The notes: a model not told the origin generated them from the letters alone. A stretch of DNA of 64,000 nt from Tenacibaculum finnmarkense (GCF_900239185.1 NZ_OENA01000053.1:62001-126000), one strand, 5' to 3'. Positions 27,165 to 36,437 are shown, counted from the stretch's first letter. Program-made: numbers and translations.

Positions 27165-28676
27165 ATGAAAACATTTCAAAAAATTATTTTAAGCACTTTA
27201 AGTGTTTTAGCAATCGGTTGTCAAAATGAAGACGAACCTGTAAAAAAAATAATAAATACAAACGTAAATTTTAGGTATAAAACAAGTATCAAAATTGGTG
27301 GTGAAGGCGCTTCAGAAATTTCGGCATTCGATAAGATATCGAAAAAATTATTTACGGTTAATGTGGAATCTCAAGAAATTTCTATAAATGATATTTCTGA
27401 TTTAAATAATCCTAAAAAAGAAAAAATAAATTTAACTGCTTACGGTTCGCCAAACAGTGTTGCCGTTCTTGATGGAAAATTAGCCGTTGCCGTAGAAGCA
27501 ACAATCAAACAAAATACAGGGAAAATTTTACTATACAATACTGCCGATAATAAACTAATAAGTCAATTTACTGTAGGCGCATTGCCCGATATGGTGGCAT
27601 TTTCACCTGATGGAAAAACAATTGTTTCTGCTAACGAAGGCGAGCCAAACGATGATTATACAATCGACCCAAAAGGAACTATAAGTATTATTAATATTGA
27701 AAGTAAAGAGGTTGCTACTTTAAATTTTGATGCTTTTAATTCAGATGAAAGTGCGTTAGAAAAAAATGGATTTCGAGTTTTTGGACCAAATGCTTCTTTA
27801 TCGCAAGATGTAGAACCTGAATATGTTGCTATTTCTGATGATTCTAAAACTGCTTGGATTTCTTTACAAGAAAACAACGGAATTGCAAAAGTAAACATAG
27901 CTACAAAAACAATTGAAGCAATTTATCCTTTAGGTTTTAAAGACTACAACCTTGCTAAGAACAGCATTGATGCTAGTGATAAAGACGATAAAAAAGAATT
28001 AAAAAATTGGCCAGTAAAAGGAATGTATCAGCCAGATGCTATTAAATATGCAAATATTGGCGGCGTTGATTATATTTTTTCTGCAAACGAAGGAGATTCT
28101 AGAGATTATAAAGGTTTTAGCGAAGAAGTTCGAATGGATGAATTAACCTTAGATGAAACTGTTTTCGATGCTTCATTAAATTATTTAGACAAAGCAAATT
28201 TAGGAAGATTAAAAACGACCACCACTTTAGGTGATACTAATAATGATGGAAAAGTAGAAATTTTATACAGTTATGGAGCTCGTTCATTTAGTGTATGGTC
28301 GGGCGATAATGGCTCGCTTTTATACGACAGCGCAAACAGTATTGCTACCCAAACTTTAAAAGCTACACAAAGCCGTTTTAATGACGATGACAAAAGAAGC
28401 GATGACAAAGGAGCAGAGCCTGAAAGTGTTGAAATTTTAAATATCGGTAATGAGCGTTATATTTTATTTGTTGGTTTAGAAAGAAACGATCAAGTTATGG
28501 TCTATGATATAACCAACCCAACGGCTCCTGTATTTTTAGATATTTTATCTCATACTGCTGACCAAGGTCCTGAAGGTTTATTGGCAATATCAGCAGCAGA
28601 TAGCCCAACAGGAAAAGCCTTATTAGTGGTTTCTAATGAAGATAGCGGAACGGTTACTTTTTACGAAAACAACTAA
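27165..28676 (+). CDS. Choice-of-anchor I family lipoprotein (phytase/esterase-like beta-propeller)
   Basis: A 503-residue lipoprotein with the lipobox LAIGC, Cys19 being the lipidated residue. The body is a beta-propeller of the choice-of-anchor I family. Motifs are GGEGASEISAFD, YGSPNSVAV, FSPDGKTIVSANEGEPNDDY, ANEGDSRDY and GAEPESVEIL. Related proteins are annotated as alkaline phosphatase- or phytase-like, but their substrates are mostly unknown. Many carry a C-terminal sorting domain; this one has a lipid anchor instead. Monocistronic. Confidence 0.85.
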   Translation: MKTFQKIILSTLSVLAIGCQNEDEPVKKIINTNVNFRYKTSIKIGGEGASEISAFDKISKKLFTVNVESQEISINDISDLNNPKKEKINLTAYGSPNSVAVLDGKLAVAVEATIKQNTGKILLYNTADNKLISQFTVGALPDMVAFSPDGKTIVSANEGEPNDDYTIDPKGTISIINIESKEVATLNFDAFNSDESALEKNGFRVFGPNASLSQDVEPEYVAISDDSKTAWISLQENNGIAKVNIATKTIEAIYPLGFKDYNLAKNSIDASDKDDKKELKNWPVKGMYQPDAIKYANIGGVDYIFSANEGDSRDYKGFSEEVRMDELTLDETVFDASLNYLDKANLGRLKTTTTLGDTNNDGKVEILYSYGARSFSVWSGDNGSLLYDSANSIATQTLKATQSRFNDDDKRSDDKGAEPESVEILNIGNERYILFVGLERNDQVMVYDITNPTAPVFLDILSHTADQGPEGLLAISAADSPTGKALLVVSNEDSGTVTFYENN

Positions 28677-28723
28677 TATTTATTTTCTTTAAATAGTAAT
28701 AAACATAGCATTAAACACAAAAC

Positions 28724-28759
28724 AAAACCTCCAGCTAAGTGAATAGTTGGAGGTTTTTT
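28724..28759. terminator. Bidirectional terminator before fabD
   Basis: AAAACCTCCAGCT / AGTTGGAGGTTTT stem with T run, between convergent genes. Confidence 0.85.
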
Positions 28760-28785
28760 ATTGAATAATTAGGTATAAAATAATC

Positions 28786-29688
28786 TTAAATTTCAGTTGA
28801 CTCTACAGGTAAAACAGCTGCGCTTGCGGCAACGCTTCTATCTATTTTACGCATTAATCCTTGTAACACTTTACCAGGACCAACTTCAATAAACTCAGTT
28901 CCTCCATCGGCAACCATTGCTTGAATACACTGTGTCCATTTTACAGGAGCAGTTAATTGGGCTATTAAATTTTCTTTAATTTCGTCTGAATTAGTAACCG
29001 CTTTTGCTACTACATTCTGATATACAGGGCAAGTCGGTTGGCTAAAAGTTGTTTCTTGAATTGCTTTTGCTAATTCCTCACGAGCAGGTTCCATCATTGG
29101 TGAATGAAATGCTCCTCCAACAGGTAACATAATAGCTCTTTTTGCACCTTTTTCTGTTAATACTTCACAGGCTTTTTCAACGGCCGTTACCTCTCCTGAA
29201 ATTACTAATTGCCCAGGGCAGTTATAATTTGCCGCCACTACAATACCATCAATTTCGGCACAAATATCTTCAACAATTTTATCATCTAAACCTAAAACAG
29301 CCGCCATGGTCGATGGCTTTATTTCGCAGGCTTTTTGCATTGCCAAAGCTCTTTTTGAAACTAAAGTTAAGCCATCTTTAAACGATAAAACACCGTTTGC
29401 TACCAATGCTGATAATTCTCCTAAGGAGTGTCCTGCAACCATTTCTGGTTTAAAATTATCGCCTAAAACCTTTGCTAAAATTACCGAATGTAAAAAAATA
29501 GCTGGCTGGGTAACTTTGGTTTGTTTTAAAGCTTCTGCCGTTCCTTCAAACATTACATCTGTAATACTAAAACCTAGTATATCGTTTGCGCTTTCAAATA
29601 GCTCTTGGGCTAAAGGATATTTTTCATATAAATCTAATCCCATTCCTGTAAATTGTGCTCCTTGACCTGGAAAAATATATGCTTTCAT
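28786..29688 (-). CDS. fabD: Malonyl-CoA:ACP transacylase
   Basis: Loads malonyl groups onto acyl carrier protein for fatty-acid synthesis. It has 300 residues with the opening FPGQGAQFTGMG, the catalytic Ser88 in GHSLGE and His195 in GGAFHSPMM. The conserved ANYNCPGQLVISG and EVGPGKVLQGLMRK segments confirm the family. It stands alone, without fabH or acpP beside it, and has its own -7 box at 29717. Confidence 0.97.
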   Translation of the reverse strand: MKAYIFPGQGAQFTGMGLDLYEKYPLAQELFESANDILGFSITDVMFEGTAEALKQTKVTQPAIFLHSVILAKVLGDNFKPEMVAGHSLGELSALVANGVLSFKDGLTLVSKRALAMQKACEIKPSTMAAVLGLDDKIVEDICAEIDGIVVAANYNCPGQLVISGEVTAVEKACEVLTEKGAKRAIMLPVGGAFHSPMMEPAREELAKAIQETTFSQPTCPVYQNVVAKAVTNSDEIKENLIAQLTAPVKWTQCIQAMVADGGTEFIEVGPGKVLQGLMRKIDRSVAASAAVLPVESTEI

Positions 29689-29716
29689 CTGTTTATTTAT
29701 TGTTTGTTATGCTATG

Positions 29717-29724
29717 CAAACATA
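29717..29724 (-). promoter_or_regulatory. -7 box for fabD
   Basis: TATGTTTG on the minus strand matches TAnnTTTG, 28 nt upstream of the fabD ATG. Confidence 0.5.
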
Positions 29725-29784
29725 CACATTTTTAAAATTTATCGTTAATGAGTTAATGTATTAAGTTCGGTTTTATAAAATGAT

Positions 29785-29880
29785 GCACAAATGCCTAGCC
29801 CCGATTGTAGCAATTGTTTGAGCTCCTTTTTTTTCTTTTTAAAAAAAAGAGCGAGTGCGAAAAGCGGGAAGTAGCTCCAA
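29785..29880 (+). repeat. Family 1 hairpin repeat, copy C
   Basis: Between the divergent fabD and MscS genes. Extended left flank GCACAAATGCCTAGCC shared with copy D. Apical stem TTTTTTTT / AAAAAAAA capped by GCTC / GAGC. Confidence 0.85.
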
Positions 29881-29935
29881 ATAAATAGTTATAGTGTTTT
29901 GAAAAAAAATAAGTAACAATTGCACTAGAAATTCC

Positions 29936-29943
29936 TACTTTTG
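29936..29943 (+). promoter_or_regulatory. -7 box for the MscS channel gene
   Basis: TACTTTTG, 16 nt upstream of the ATG at 29960. Confidence 0.5.
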
Positions 29944-29959
29944 ATACTCAAATAAAATT

Positions 29960-31210
29960 ATGATAAGTAAATCTTTTTATCGGTTAATTAAAAATTATTT
30001 TTCAACCTCAGAAGTATTAGCAATTAACTTAAATTTGATAGCAAACTTACTTGTTATTGGAATTTTAGGCTATATTTTTTTTAAATTATTCCGTCATTAT
30101 GGAACGCGATTTGTAAAAAAACTAGTATCAAAAACAAGCACTAATTTTGATGATTTTTTATTGAATAATCGGGTGTTTTTAAATGCTTCCCGAATTGTAG
30201 TTTTTGTGTTTTTATATTCGTTATTATCGGCTGTTTTAGTTGATTTTCCTAATGTTTTAAACTACGGACACCGATTTGTTAATTTAATTATTTTATTTTC
30301 AATCATCTGGTTTGTTCGAAGTATTTTATTAACAATTAAAGATTTTTTAAGAACTTTAACAGCCTTTAAAGACAAGCCTTTAGAGAGTTATGTTCAAATT
30401 TTTATGATTGTTTTATGGATTATCGGTTTTATTATTTCTTTTTCAATTGTTACAGGAAAACCATTGATTCATTTTTTAACGGCTTTAGGAGCTTTTTCGG
30501 CTGTTTTATTACTTATTTTTAAGGATACAATTTTAGGTTTTGTAGCAAGTATTCAAATAACGGTAAACGATACGGTGCGTTTAAATGATTGGATTACCAT
30601 TGATAAATACAATGCCGATGGAAATGTAACGGCAATTAATTTAGCCTCGGTAATTGTGCAAAATTTTGACAATACCGTAACGAGTATTCCTACGTATTCG
30701 TTGATTTCTGAATCGTTTAAAAACTGGCGTGCCATGGATAATTCTGGCGGACGTAGAATAAAACGCTCGGTATTAATTAAAATAAATAGCATTGAATTTT
30801 TAACGGATGCCGATGTTGCTCATTATAAAAAAATAGCGCTAATTTCTGATTATGTAAGCGAAGCTTATAGCGATGTGCAAGCTTATAATACTACAAATAA
30901 TATTGATAAATCGATTTTAATTAACGGTAGAAACTTAACTAATTTTGGGATGTTTCGTAAATATTTAGACGAATATTTAAAACAACATCCGAAGATAAAT
31001 CAAGAATTATTGTTTATGTCTCGTCAGTTACAGCCTACCGAAAACGGAATTCCGTTAGAAATATATGCGTTTTGTAAAAATAAAGCGTGGCATGTTTACG
31101 AAAGAGATATGGCAGATATTTTTGACCATATTTTGGCAAGTGTATCGTATTTTAATTTAGAAGTTTTTGAAAGCCCTACGGGAACGGATATTTCAACTCT
31201 TAAACAATAA
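29960..31210 (+). CDS. Mechanosensitive ion channel, MscS family
   Basis: Inner-membrane tension-gated channel of 416 residues, releasing solutes on osmotic down-shock. It has four or five transmembrane helices before residue 190. The pore-lining helix has ALGAFSAVLLLIFKDTILGFVAS, and the MscS beta domain begins at QITVNDTVRLNDWI. The C-terminal 180 residues form the cytoplasmic cage with a longer tail than E. coli MscS (286 residues). It ends 12 bp before the permease gene on the same strand, so the two may be co-transcribed. Confidence 0.9.
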   Translation: MISKSFYRLIKNYFSTSEVLAINLNLIANLLVIGILGYIFFKLFRHYGTRFVKKLVSKTSTNFDDFLLNNRVFLNASRIVVFVFLYSLLSAVLVDFPNVLNYGHRFVNLIILFSIIWFVRSILLTIKDFLRTLTAFKDKPLESYVQIFMIVLWIIGFIISFSIVTGKPLIHFLTALGAFSAVLLLIFKDTILGFVASIQITVNDTVRLNDWITIDKYNADGNVTAINLASVIVQNFDNTVTSIPTYSLISESFKNWRAMDNSGGRRIKRSVLIKINSIEFLTDADVAHYKKIALISDYVSEAYSDVQAYNTTNNIDKSILINGRNLTNFGMFRKYLDEYLKQHPKINQELLFMSRQLQPTENGIPLEIYAFCKNKAWHVYERDMADIFDHILASVSYFNLEVFESPTGTDISTLKQ

Positions 31211-31222
31211 TCATTTATTTTG

Positions 31223-32308
31223 ATGCTAAATTTTAAAAAAAACGGTTCTTTATGGCAGTTAGCTGCACGAAAATTCCTCGAAAGTAAAACAGGGGTTTTT
31301 AGCTTTTTATTTATCGTTTTCTGCGGATGTATGGCTGTTTTCTGTTATCTAATTGCGCCTGATAATAGCAATTCTGCAAATCAGATGCACTTAGAAATTC
31401 ATTCAAAATCGCCAGGTTTTTCAGTACAGATGCTTAGTATTCCATCAAAATCAACAGAAAAACAATCGTGGTTTTCGGTTTTTATCGATGGAAAAAAAAA
31501 TGTTGCTACGGAAATTCCTATAAAATCGTATGTAATAAAAGGGCATCAATTAGAAATTGTAAAATATTCAGATGGTTTATCAAAAGCATATCCGCTGTCT
31601 TTATTTAAAAATAAATCGGAAAAATATATTCAACAAAAAACATTTTGGTTTGGCACCGATAAATATGGGCGCGATTTATTAAGTCGCTTATTAATCGGAG
31701 CACGAATTTCATTTTTCATCGGATTTATAGCTGTTTTTATATCGCTTTTAATCGGTATTCCTGTTGGAGCAATTGCAGGTTATTTTGGTGGGAAAACAGA
31801 TGCTTTTATTATGTGGATTATCAATATTACTTGGTCTATTCCTACATTATTATTGGTAATCGCCATTACTTTAGCTTTAGGAAAAGGTTTTTGGCAGGTG
31901 TTTATCGCCGTAGGATTAACCATGTGGGTAGAAGTTGCTCGTGTAGTACGAGGGCAGGTAATTACCACCAAGCAACAACAGTATGTGGTGGCGGCAAAAG
32001 CTTTAGGTTTTTCTGATTTTAGAATTATTTTTAAACATATTTTACCCAATATTTTAGCGCCGATTATTGTAATATCAGCAGCTAATTTTGCTGCCGCTAT
32101 TTTAATTGAAAGTGGCTTGAGTTTTTTAGGAATCGGTGCGCAACCTCCAACACCATCGTGGGGCGCGATGATTAAAAATCATTATAATTACATCATTTTA
32201 GGAAAGCCTTTTTTAGCCTTAATCCCAGGATTGGCAATTATGAGTTTGGTAATGGCTTTTATGCTAATAGGAAATACACTTCGTGATGCTTTGGATGTGA
32301 AAGGGTAG
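31223..32308 (+). CDS. ABC transporter permease, OppC/DppC-like
   Basis: Inner-membrane component of a peptide-type ABC importer, 361 residues from the ATG at 31223. An N-terminal OppC_N-like helix is followed by an unusually long periplasmic part (about residues 60-140), then five helices. The EAA-type loop reads AAKALGFSDFRIIFKHILPNI, and a C-terminal IESGLSFLGIGAQPPTPSWG segment is diagnostic. No ATPase, second permease or binding protein lies nearby, so its partners must be encoded elsewhere. Confidence 0.88.
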   Translation: MLNFKKNGSLWQLAARKFLESKTGVFSFLFIVFCGCMAVFCYLIAPDNSNSANQMHLEIHSKSPGFSVQMLSIPSKSTEKQSWFSVFIDGKKNVATEIPIKSYVIKGHQLEIVKYSDGLSKAYPLSLFKNKSEKYIQQKTFWFGTDKYGRDLLSRLLIGARISFFIGFIAVFISLLIGIPVGAIAGYFGGKTDAFIMWIINITWSIPTLLLVIAITLALGKGFWQVFIAVGLTMWVEVARVVRGQVITTKQQQYVVAAKALGFSDFRIIFKHILPNILAPIIVISAANFAAAILIESGLSFLGIGAQPPTPSWGAMIKNHYNYIILGKPFLALIPGLAIMSLVMAFMLIGNTLRDALDVKG

Positions 32309-32356
32309 TTTTTTGGGGGTTAAACATGTAATAATATGTAAAGGCAGATAATGTTG

Positions 32357-32364
32357 TACTTTTG
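32357..32364 (+). promoter_or_regulatory. -7 box for the thioesterase gene
   Basis: TACTTTTG, 17 nt upstream of the ATG at 32382. Confidence 0.5.
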
Positions 32365-32381
32365 TTATTAAAAAAGAACAG

Positions 32382-32822
32382 ATGAGTTTTAGCGTACAAT
32401 TTAAAACACGATGGGCCGATTTTGATGCCAATATTCATATGCGACACACTGCATACAATGATTATGCAGCCGAAGTTCGATTGCGTTTTTTTAAAGAACA
32501 CAATATTTCTATTCAAGATTTTACCAAAGAAAAAACAGGTCCTATTTTATTTGAAGAAAACACCAAATTTTTACGTGAAGTTCACATGGGAACTGATATT
32601 TCGGTAAATCTTAAAATTATTGGATTATCAAACAAAGGTGAACGTTGGAAAATTCAACATGAAGTTTTTAATGAAAAAGGCGATTTATCGGCAGTAATTA
32701 CTGTGTATGGAGCTTGGTTAGATTTGGTAAAAAGAAAATTAACGGTTCCGTCTGAAAAATTCCAAACAATTTTCAATAAAGTAGAAAAAACAGCCGATTT
32801 TCAAGAAATTATCTTAAAATAA
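32382..32822 (+). CDS. Acyl-CoA thioesterase, 4HBT hot-dog fold (YbgC/FadM-like)
   Basis: A 146-residue single hot-dog domain hydrolysing acyl-CoA thioesters. RWADFDANIHMRHTAYNDYAAEVR holds the usual Asp and the conserved HMRH-YNDY helix start (with N-H-M replaced by I-H-M). The cognate acyl group is unknown. The nuclease gene starts 16 bp after it, so the two may share a transcript although their functions are unrelated. Confidence 0.85.
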   Translation: MSFSVQFKTRWADFDANIHMRHTAYNDYAAEVRLRFFKEHNISIQDFTKEKTGPILFEENTKFLREVHMGTDISVNLKIIGLSNKGERWKIQHEVFNEKGDLSAVITVYGAWLDLVKRKLTVPSEKFQTIFNKVEKTADFQEIILK

Positions 32823-32838
32823 TAGTAAATAATATTTA

Positions 32839-33633
32839 ATGAGTATATCTAAAAAAATAAAATTAATTGTAGCAGTTATTGTCCTTATTACTGGGTGTTT
32901 ATTAAAACAAACTCCTAGCGATACTACCACAGATGTTACACGAAATCCTAGTGGATTTAATTATTTACCAACTTCAACAACGGGCGTTATTGTAAAGCAT
33001 GATGGGTATCAATTATCGTATAACGAAAAACATGAACAGGCAGAATGGGTGGCGTATTCTTTAAGTAAAAATGATATTAAGACCACTAAAATTAAGCGTC
33101 CTTATTTTATTAATGATCCGAAGGTAAAAACACGGTCGGCAAATTATAAAAGTTATAAAAAATCAGGGTATGATAGAGGTCATTTATGCCCTGCTGCCGA
33201 TAAAAAATATTCGGTAGAGGCGTATAATGAAACTTTTTACACCTCTAATGTTACGCCACAAAGACATAGTTTTAATGCAGGAATTTGGCTTCGATTAGAA
33301 GAAAAAACGCGTTATTGGGCTAAGAAATATCAAAATATATATGTGGTAACAGGTGGTATTTTACAAGATGATTTAAGAACAATAGGACGCGATAAAGTTT
33401 CTATTCCTAAAGAGTTTTATAAAATAATTGTAGATTATACAAACCCAAACAAAGCTAAAGCAATTGCTTTTTTAATGCCTCACAAAAAAAGTAAAAAACC
33501 GTTGTATGAATTTGTGGTTTCTATTGATGCTTTAGAAGCAAAAACAGGAATCGATTTTTTCCCTGAATTACCAGATAATATTGAAGATAAATTAGAGCGT
33601 TCTACTAATTATAAAGCATGGGTTTTCAGGTAA
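32839..33633 (+). CDS. DNA/RNA non-specific endonuclease lipoprotein (NucA/EndA family)
   Basis: A 264-residue exported nuclease with lipobox ITGC (Cys20). The beta-beta-alpha metal motif DRGH lies at residues 112-115 (His115 is the general base), followed by a YTSNVTPQRHSFNAGIW segment with the Mg-binding Asn. It probably degrades extracellular or periplasmic nucleic acid for nutrition. A terminator follows at 33669. Confidence 0.92.
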   Translation: MSISKKIKLIVAVIVLITGCLLKQTPSDTTTDVTRNPSGFNYLPTSTTGVIVKHDGYQLSYNEKHEQAEWVAYSLSKNDIKTTKIKRPYFINDPKVKTRSANYKSYKKSGYDRGHLCPAADKKYSVEAYNETFYTSNVTPQRHSFNAGIWLRLEEKTRYWAKKYQNIYVVTGGILQDDLRTIGRDKVSIPKEFYKIIVDYTNPNKAKAIAFLMPHKKSKKPLYEFVVSIDALEAKTGIDFFPELPDNIEDKLERSTNYKAWVFR

Positions 33634-33668
33634 ATTAAACCAAGTTATCTATTATAGAATACGAAATG

Positions 33669-33698
33669 AAATCCTACGCAAAATGTGTAGGATTTTTT
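33669..33698 (+). terminator. Terminator of the thioesterase-nuclease transcript
   Basis: AAATCCTACGCA / TGTGTAGGATTT stem followed by T. Confidence 0.8.
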
Positions 33699-33779
33699 AT
33701 TAGTGAGTATTCTATTCAAATTAAAATAAAAGAGTATCTTAAAAAAAGTACTTTTACATCCCTAATAAATAGCGTAGAA

Positions 33780-33787
33780 TAACTTTG
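33780..33787 (+). promoter_or_regulatory. -7 box 2 nt before the helicase ATG
   Basis: TAACTTTG matches TAnnTTTG and ends two bases before ATG 33790, so transcription would start at or next to the start codon. Confidence 0.55.
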
Positions 33788-33789
33788 TG

Positions 33790-36228
33790 ATGATAGAAAA
33801 TAAAGAATTAGACCTTGCCGTTCAGTTTATAGAAAAAACAGATAGAAACCTTTTTATCACAGGAAAAGCAGGAACAGGAAAAACTACTTTTTTACATAAA
33901 ATAAAAAACGAATCTTTAAAAAGAATGGTTATTGTAGCGCCCACTGGTGTTGCGGCAATTAACGCAAAAGGAGCAACGATTCATTCTTTTTTTCAGATGC
34001 CTTTTGGTCCTATTTTACCAAATCAAATTGAAAATACCTCGAGTCAGCAACGAAAGTTTAATAAAACAAAAATAGATATTATCCGATCGTTAGATTTAGT
34101 AATAATCGATGAAATTAGTATGGTGCGAGCCGATTTATTAGACGGAATTGACCAAGTTTTAAGAAAATATAAGAATCGTCATAAAGTTTTTGGCGGTGCG
34201 CAGGTTTTAATGATTGGCGATTTACAGCAATTATCGCCTGTGGTACGCCCAAATGATTGGAGTATTTTACAAGAACATTATAAATCGGTTTATTTTTTTA
34301 GTAGCAAGGCTTTTCAAGAATCGAATACGGTAAGTATTGAGTTAAAGAAAATTTACAGACAAGATAATGATGAGTTTATTGCTATTTTAAATGAAATTAG
34401 AAATGATTGCTTATCAGAAAAATCAGCAACAATTTTAAATAAAAGATACAACCCCGATTTTCAGCCTAAAAAACAAGATGGTTATATTACATTAACCACG
34501 CATAATAAAAGGGCAGAGGCAATTAATACGGTTGCTTTAGAAAAAATAAAGAAGAAAAGTTTCTTTTTTAAGGCAGAAGTATCTGGTAAATTTAATGAAA
34601 ATTCCTATCCAAATAGTGATGATTTAGAATTAAAAGTGGGGGCTCAGGTGATGTTTATTAAAAATGATAGTACGCCTGAAAAAAGATATTTTAACGGTAA
34701 AATTGGCGAAATAAAAAGTATTGATGATGATACGATTTACGTAAAATGTCCTAATGATGATTTTGAAATTGAAACAAAGAAAGAAATTTGGGAGAATATC
34801 AGCTATTCAATCGATGATCAAACTAAAGAAATAAAAGAAGATGTTGCAGGTTCTTTTACACAAATTCCGTTGCGATTGGCTTGGGCAATTACCATTCATA
34901 AAAGCCAAGGGCTAACTTTTGAAAAAGCAATTATTGATGCCGAAGCTTCTTTTGCACACGGTCAAACGTATGTGGCTCTTAGTCGATGTACTAGTTTAGA
35001 AGGAATTGTTTTGAAAACAAGGATTGGAAGTAGTTCAATTATTAATGATAGAACCGTAGATTCTTTTAATAAAAATGTAAGCCAGAATATTCCTGATAAA
35101 ACTGTTTTAGATGATTCAGAAAAAAAATATCAGCTTAATTTAATTGCCGAATTATTTGATTTCCGACCGTTTTTATATCCAACCACAAGGGCTATTGATA
35201 TTTTTTATAAAAATCAAACTAGTTTAAACGGTATTATGATTTCTCATTTAGAAACTATTAAAGATGATGGAATTATTCCGTTATTAAAAATTGCAAATGG
35301 TTTTAAAAATCAACTAGAAGTACTTTCTAAAGAAACAGAATTAGCTGAAAATAGCACTGTAATTAATGATAGATTTGCAAAGGCAATTACTTATTTTAAA
35401 ACGCAAACGCAAGAGTTTATAAAAAAACCATTAAGCGGAATTTCTTTTTCTACCGATAATAAAGCAGTTCAAAAAGACTTAGAAACTCAAATTTATACCT
35501 TAAAAAATTTACTATCGATTAAATTGTATTGCTTCTTAAAATTAAAAGATACTTTTAAGGTAAAAGATTATTTGCAAATTCGTACCGATGCAGTTTTACT
35601 AAACACCGAAAAGCCTATTAAAAAAGCTTTTGTTTTGTCAAGAGACCCTACTTTGGCGGTAAGTTTACGTACGTTAAGGGATGAAATTTCTAAAAAACAA
35701 AATATCGCTCCTTTTCAAATTTTTAGTCAAAAAACATTGTACGCAATTTGCGATACGCTTCCTAAAATCGCTCAAGAGTTATTAAAAGTAGAAGGGATGG
35801 GAAAGGTTAGGGTGCAAAAATATGGTGGTCAAATTTTAGACGCCGTTAGTCTTTATTGTAAGAAAAATAAATTAAAAGAGTCGGTTAAAACGGTTTCAAA
35901 AACAGGAAAATTAGCTGTAAAAAAAAGAACTGAAATAAAAATACCTACCAGAGAAATTAGCTATGATTTTTTTAAACAAGGACTATCAGCAAAAGAAATA
36001 GCAACTAAAAGAGGGCTAACTTTAAATACAATTGAAACACATTTAATGAGTTATATTAGTTCAGGAGATATTGATGTATTAAGCTTAATTCCTTTACAAA
36101 AGTATAAAGAGTTGGTGCAAACTATTGAAGAAACTGAGTTTAAAAGTCTGAGCGAATTAAGAAAAAAAACGGAAAATAAATTTTCTTTTTCAGAATTGAA
36201 AATGGTGTTGCTTTCATTAAAATTATAA
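33790..36228 (+). CDS. PIF1-like helicase with RecQ-type C-terminal HRDC and HTH domains
   Basis: An SF1 helicase of 812 residues. Residues 1-430 resemble PIF1/Dda/RecD: Walker A GKAGTGKTT near residue 25, Walker B VIIDEISM, GDLQQLSPV and a C-terminal ITIHKSQGLTFEKAIID with VALSRC. A linker follows. About residues 620-690 form an HRDC domain (FQIFSQKTLYAICDTLP, LLKVEGMGKVRVQKYG), and the last 90 residues an HTH_40/RQC-like winged helix (FFKQGLSAKEIATKRGLTLNTIETHL). This mixed architecture recurs in Bacteroidetes. It likely resolves replication or G-quadruplex structures; the exact substrate is inferred. Confidence 0.88.
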   Translation: MIENKELDLAVQFIEKTDRNLFITGKAGTGKTTFLHKIKNESLKRMVIVAPTGVAAINAKGATIHSFFQMPFGPILPNQIENTSSQQRKFNKTKIDIIRSLDLVIIDEISMVRADLLDGIDQVLRKYKNRHKVFGGAQVLMIGDLQQLSPVVRPNDWSILQEHYKSVYFFSSKAFQESNTVSIELKKIYRQDNDEFIAILNEIRNDCLSEKSATILNKRYNPDFQPKKQDGYITLTTHNKRAEAINTVALEKIKKKSFFFKAEVSGKFNENSYPNSDDLELKVGAQVMFIKNDSTPEKRYFNGKIGEIKSIDDDTIYVKCPNDDFEIETKKEIWENISYSIDDQTKEIKEDVAGSFTQIPLRLAWAITIHKSQGLTFEKAIIDAEASFAHGQTYVALSRCTSLEGIVLKTRIGSSSIINDRTVDSFNKNVSQNIPDKTVLDDSEKKYQLNLIAELFDFRPFLYPTTRAIDIFYKNQTSLNGIMISHLETIKDDGIIPLLKIANGFKNQLEVLSKETELAENSTVINDRFAKAITYFKTQTQEFIKKPLSGISFSTDNKAVQKDLETQIYTLKNLLSIKLYCFLKLKDTFKVKDYLQIRTDAVLLNTEKPIKKAFVLSRDPTLAVSLRTLRDEISKKQNIAPFQIFSQKTLYAICDTLPKIAQELLKVEGMGKVRVQKYGGQILDAVSLYCKKNKLKESVKTVSKTGKLAVKKRTEIKIPTREISYDFFKQGLSAKEIATKRGLTLNTIETHLMSYISSGDIDVLSLIPLQKYKELVQTIEETEFKSLSELRKKTENKFSFSELKMVLLSLKL

Positions 36229-36406
36229 GAGCCTGTTTAAATTTTATCAAAAAAAAGTTTTATAACAGGAAAACAGAAAATCGCATCCGTCAACCTGAAT
36301 TTATTTCAGGTTCGCATCCTGATTTGCCGTAGTTCTCCTGTTGATGCGATGCTGAAATAAATTCAGCATGACGAGAATTTGGTTTTTATTTAATTTTTAA
36401 AGGTCT
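36228..36406 (-). repeat. Family 2 MITE-like repeat, copy R3 (short form)
   Basis: Begins AGAGCCTGTTTAAA, its first base overlapping the helicase stop codon. Contains two internal hairpins, AACCTGAA / TTCAGGTT and ATGCTGAA / TTCAGCAT. It is the reverse complement of copy R4 at 55451 over nearly its full length. The gap to sufD holds only this repeat and a terminator. Confidence 0.85.
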
Positions 36407-36437
36407 AAATTAAATAAAAAATCAAAAAAATCACTAA

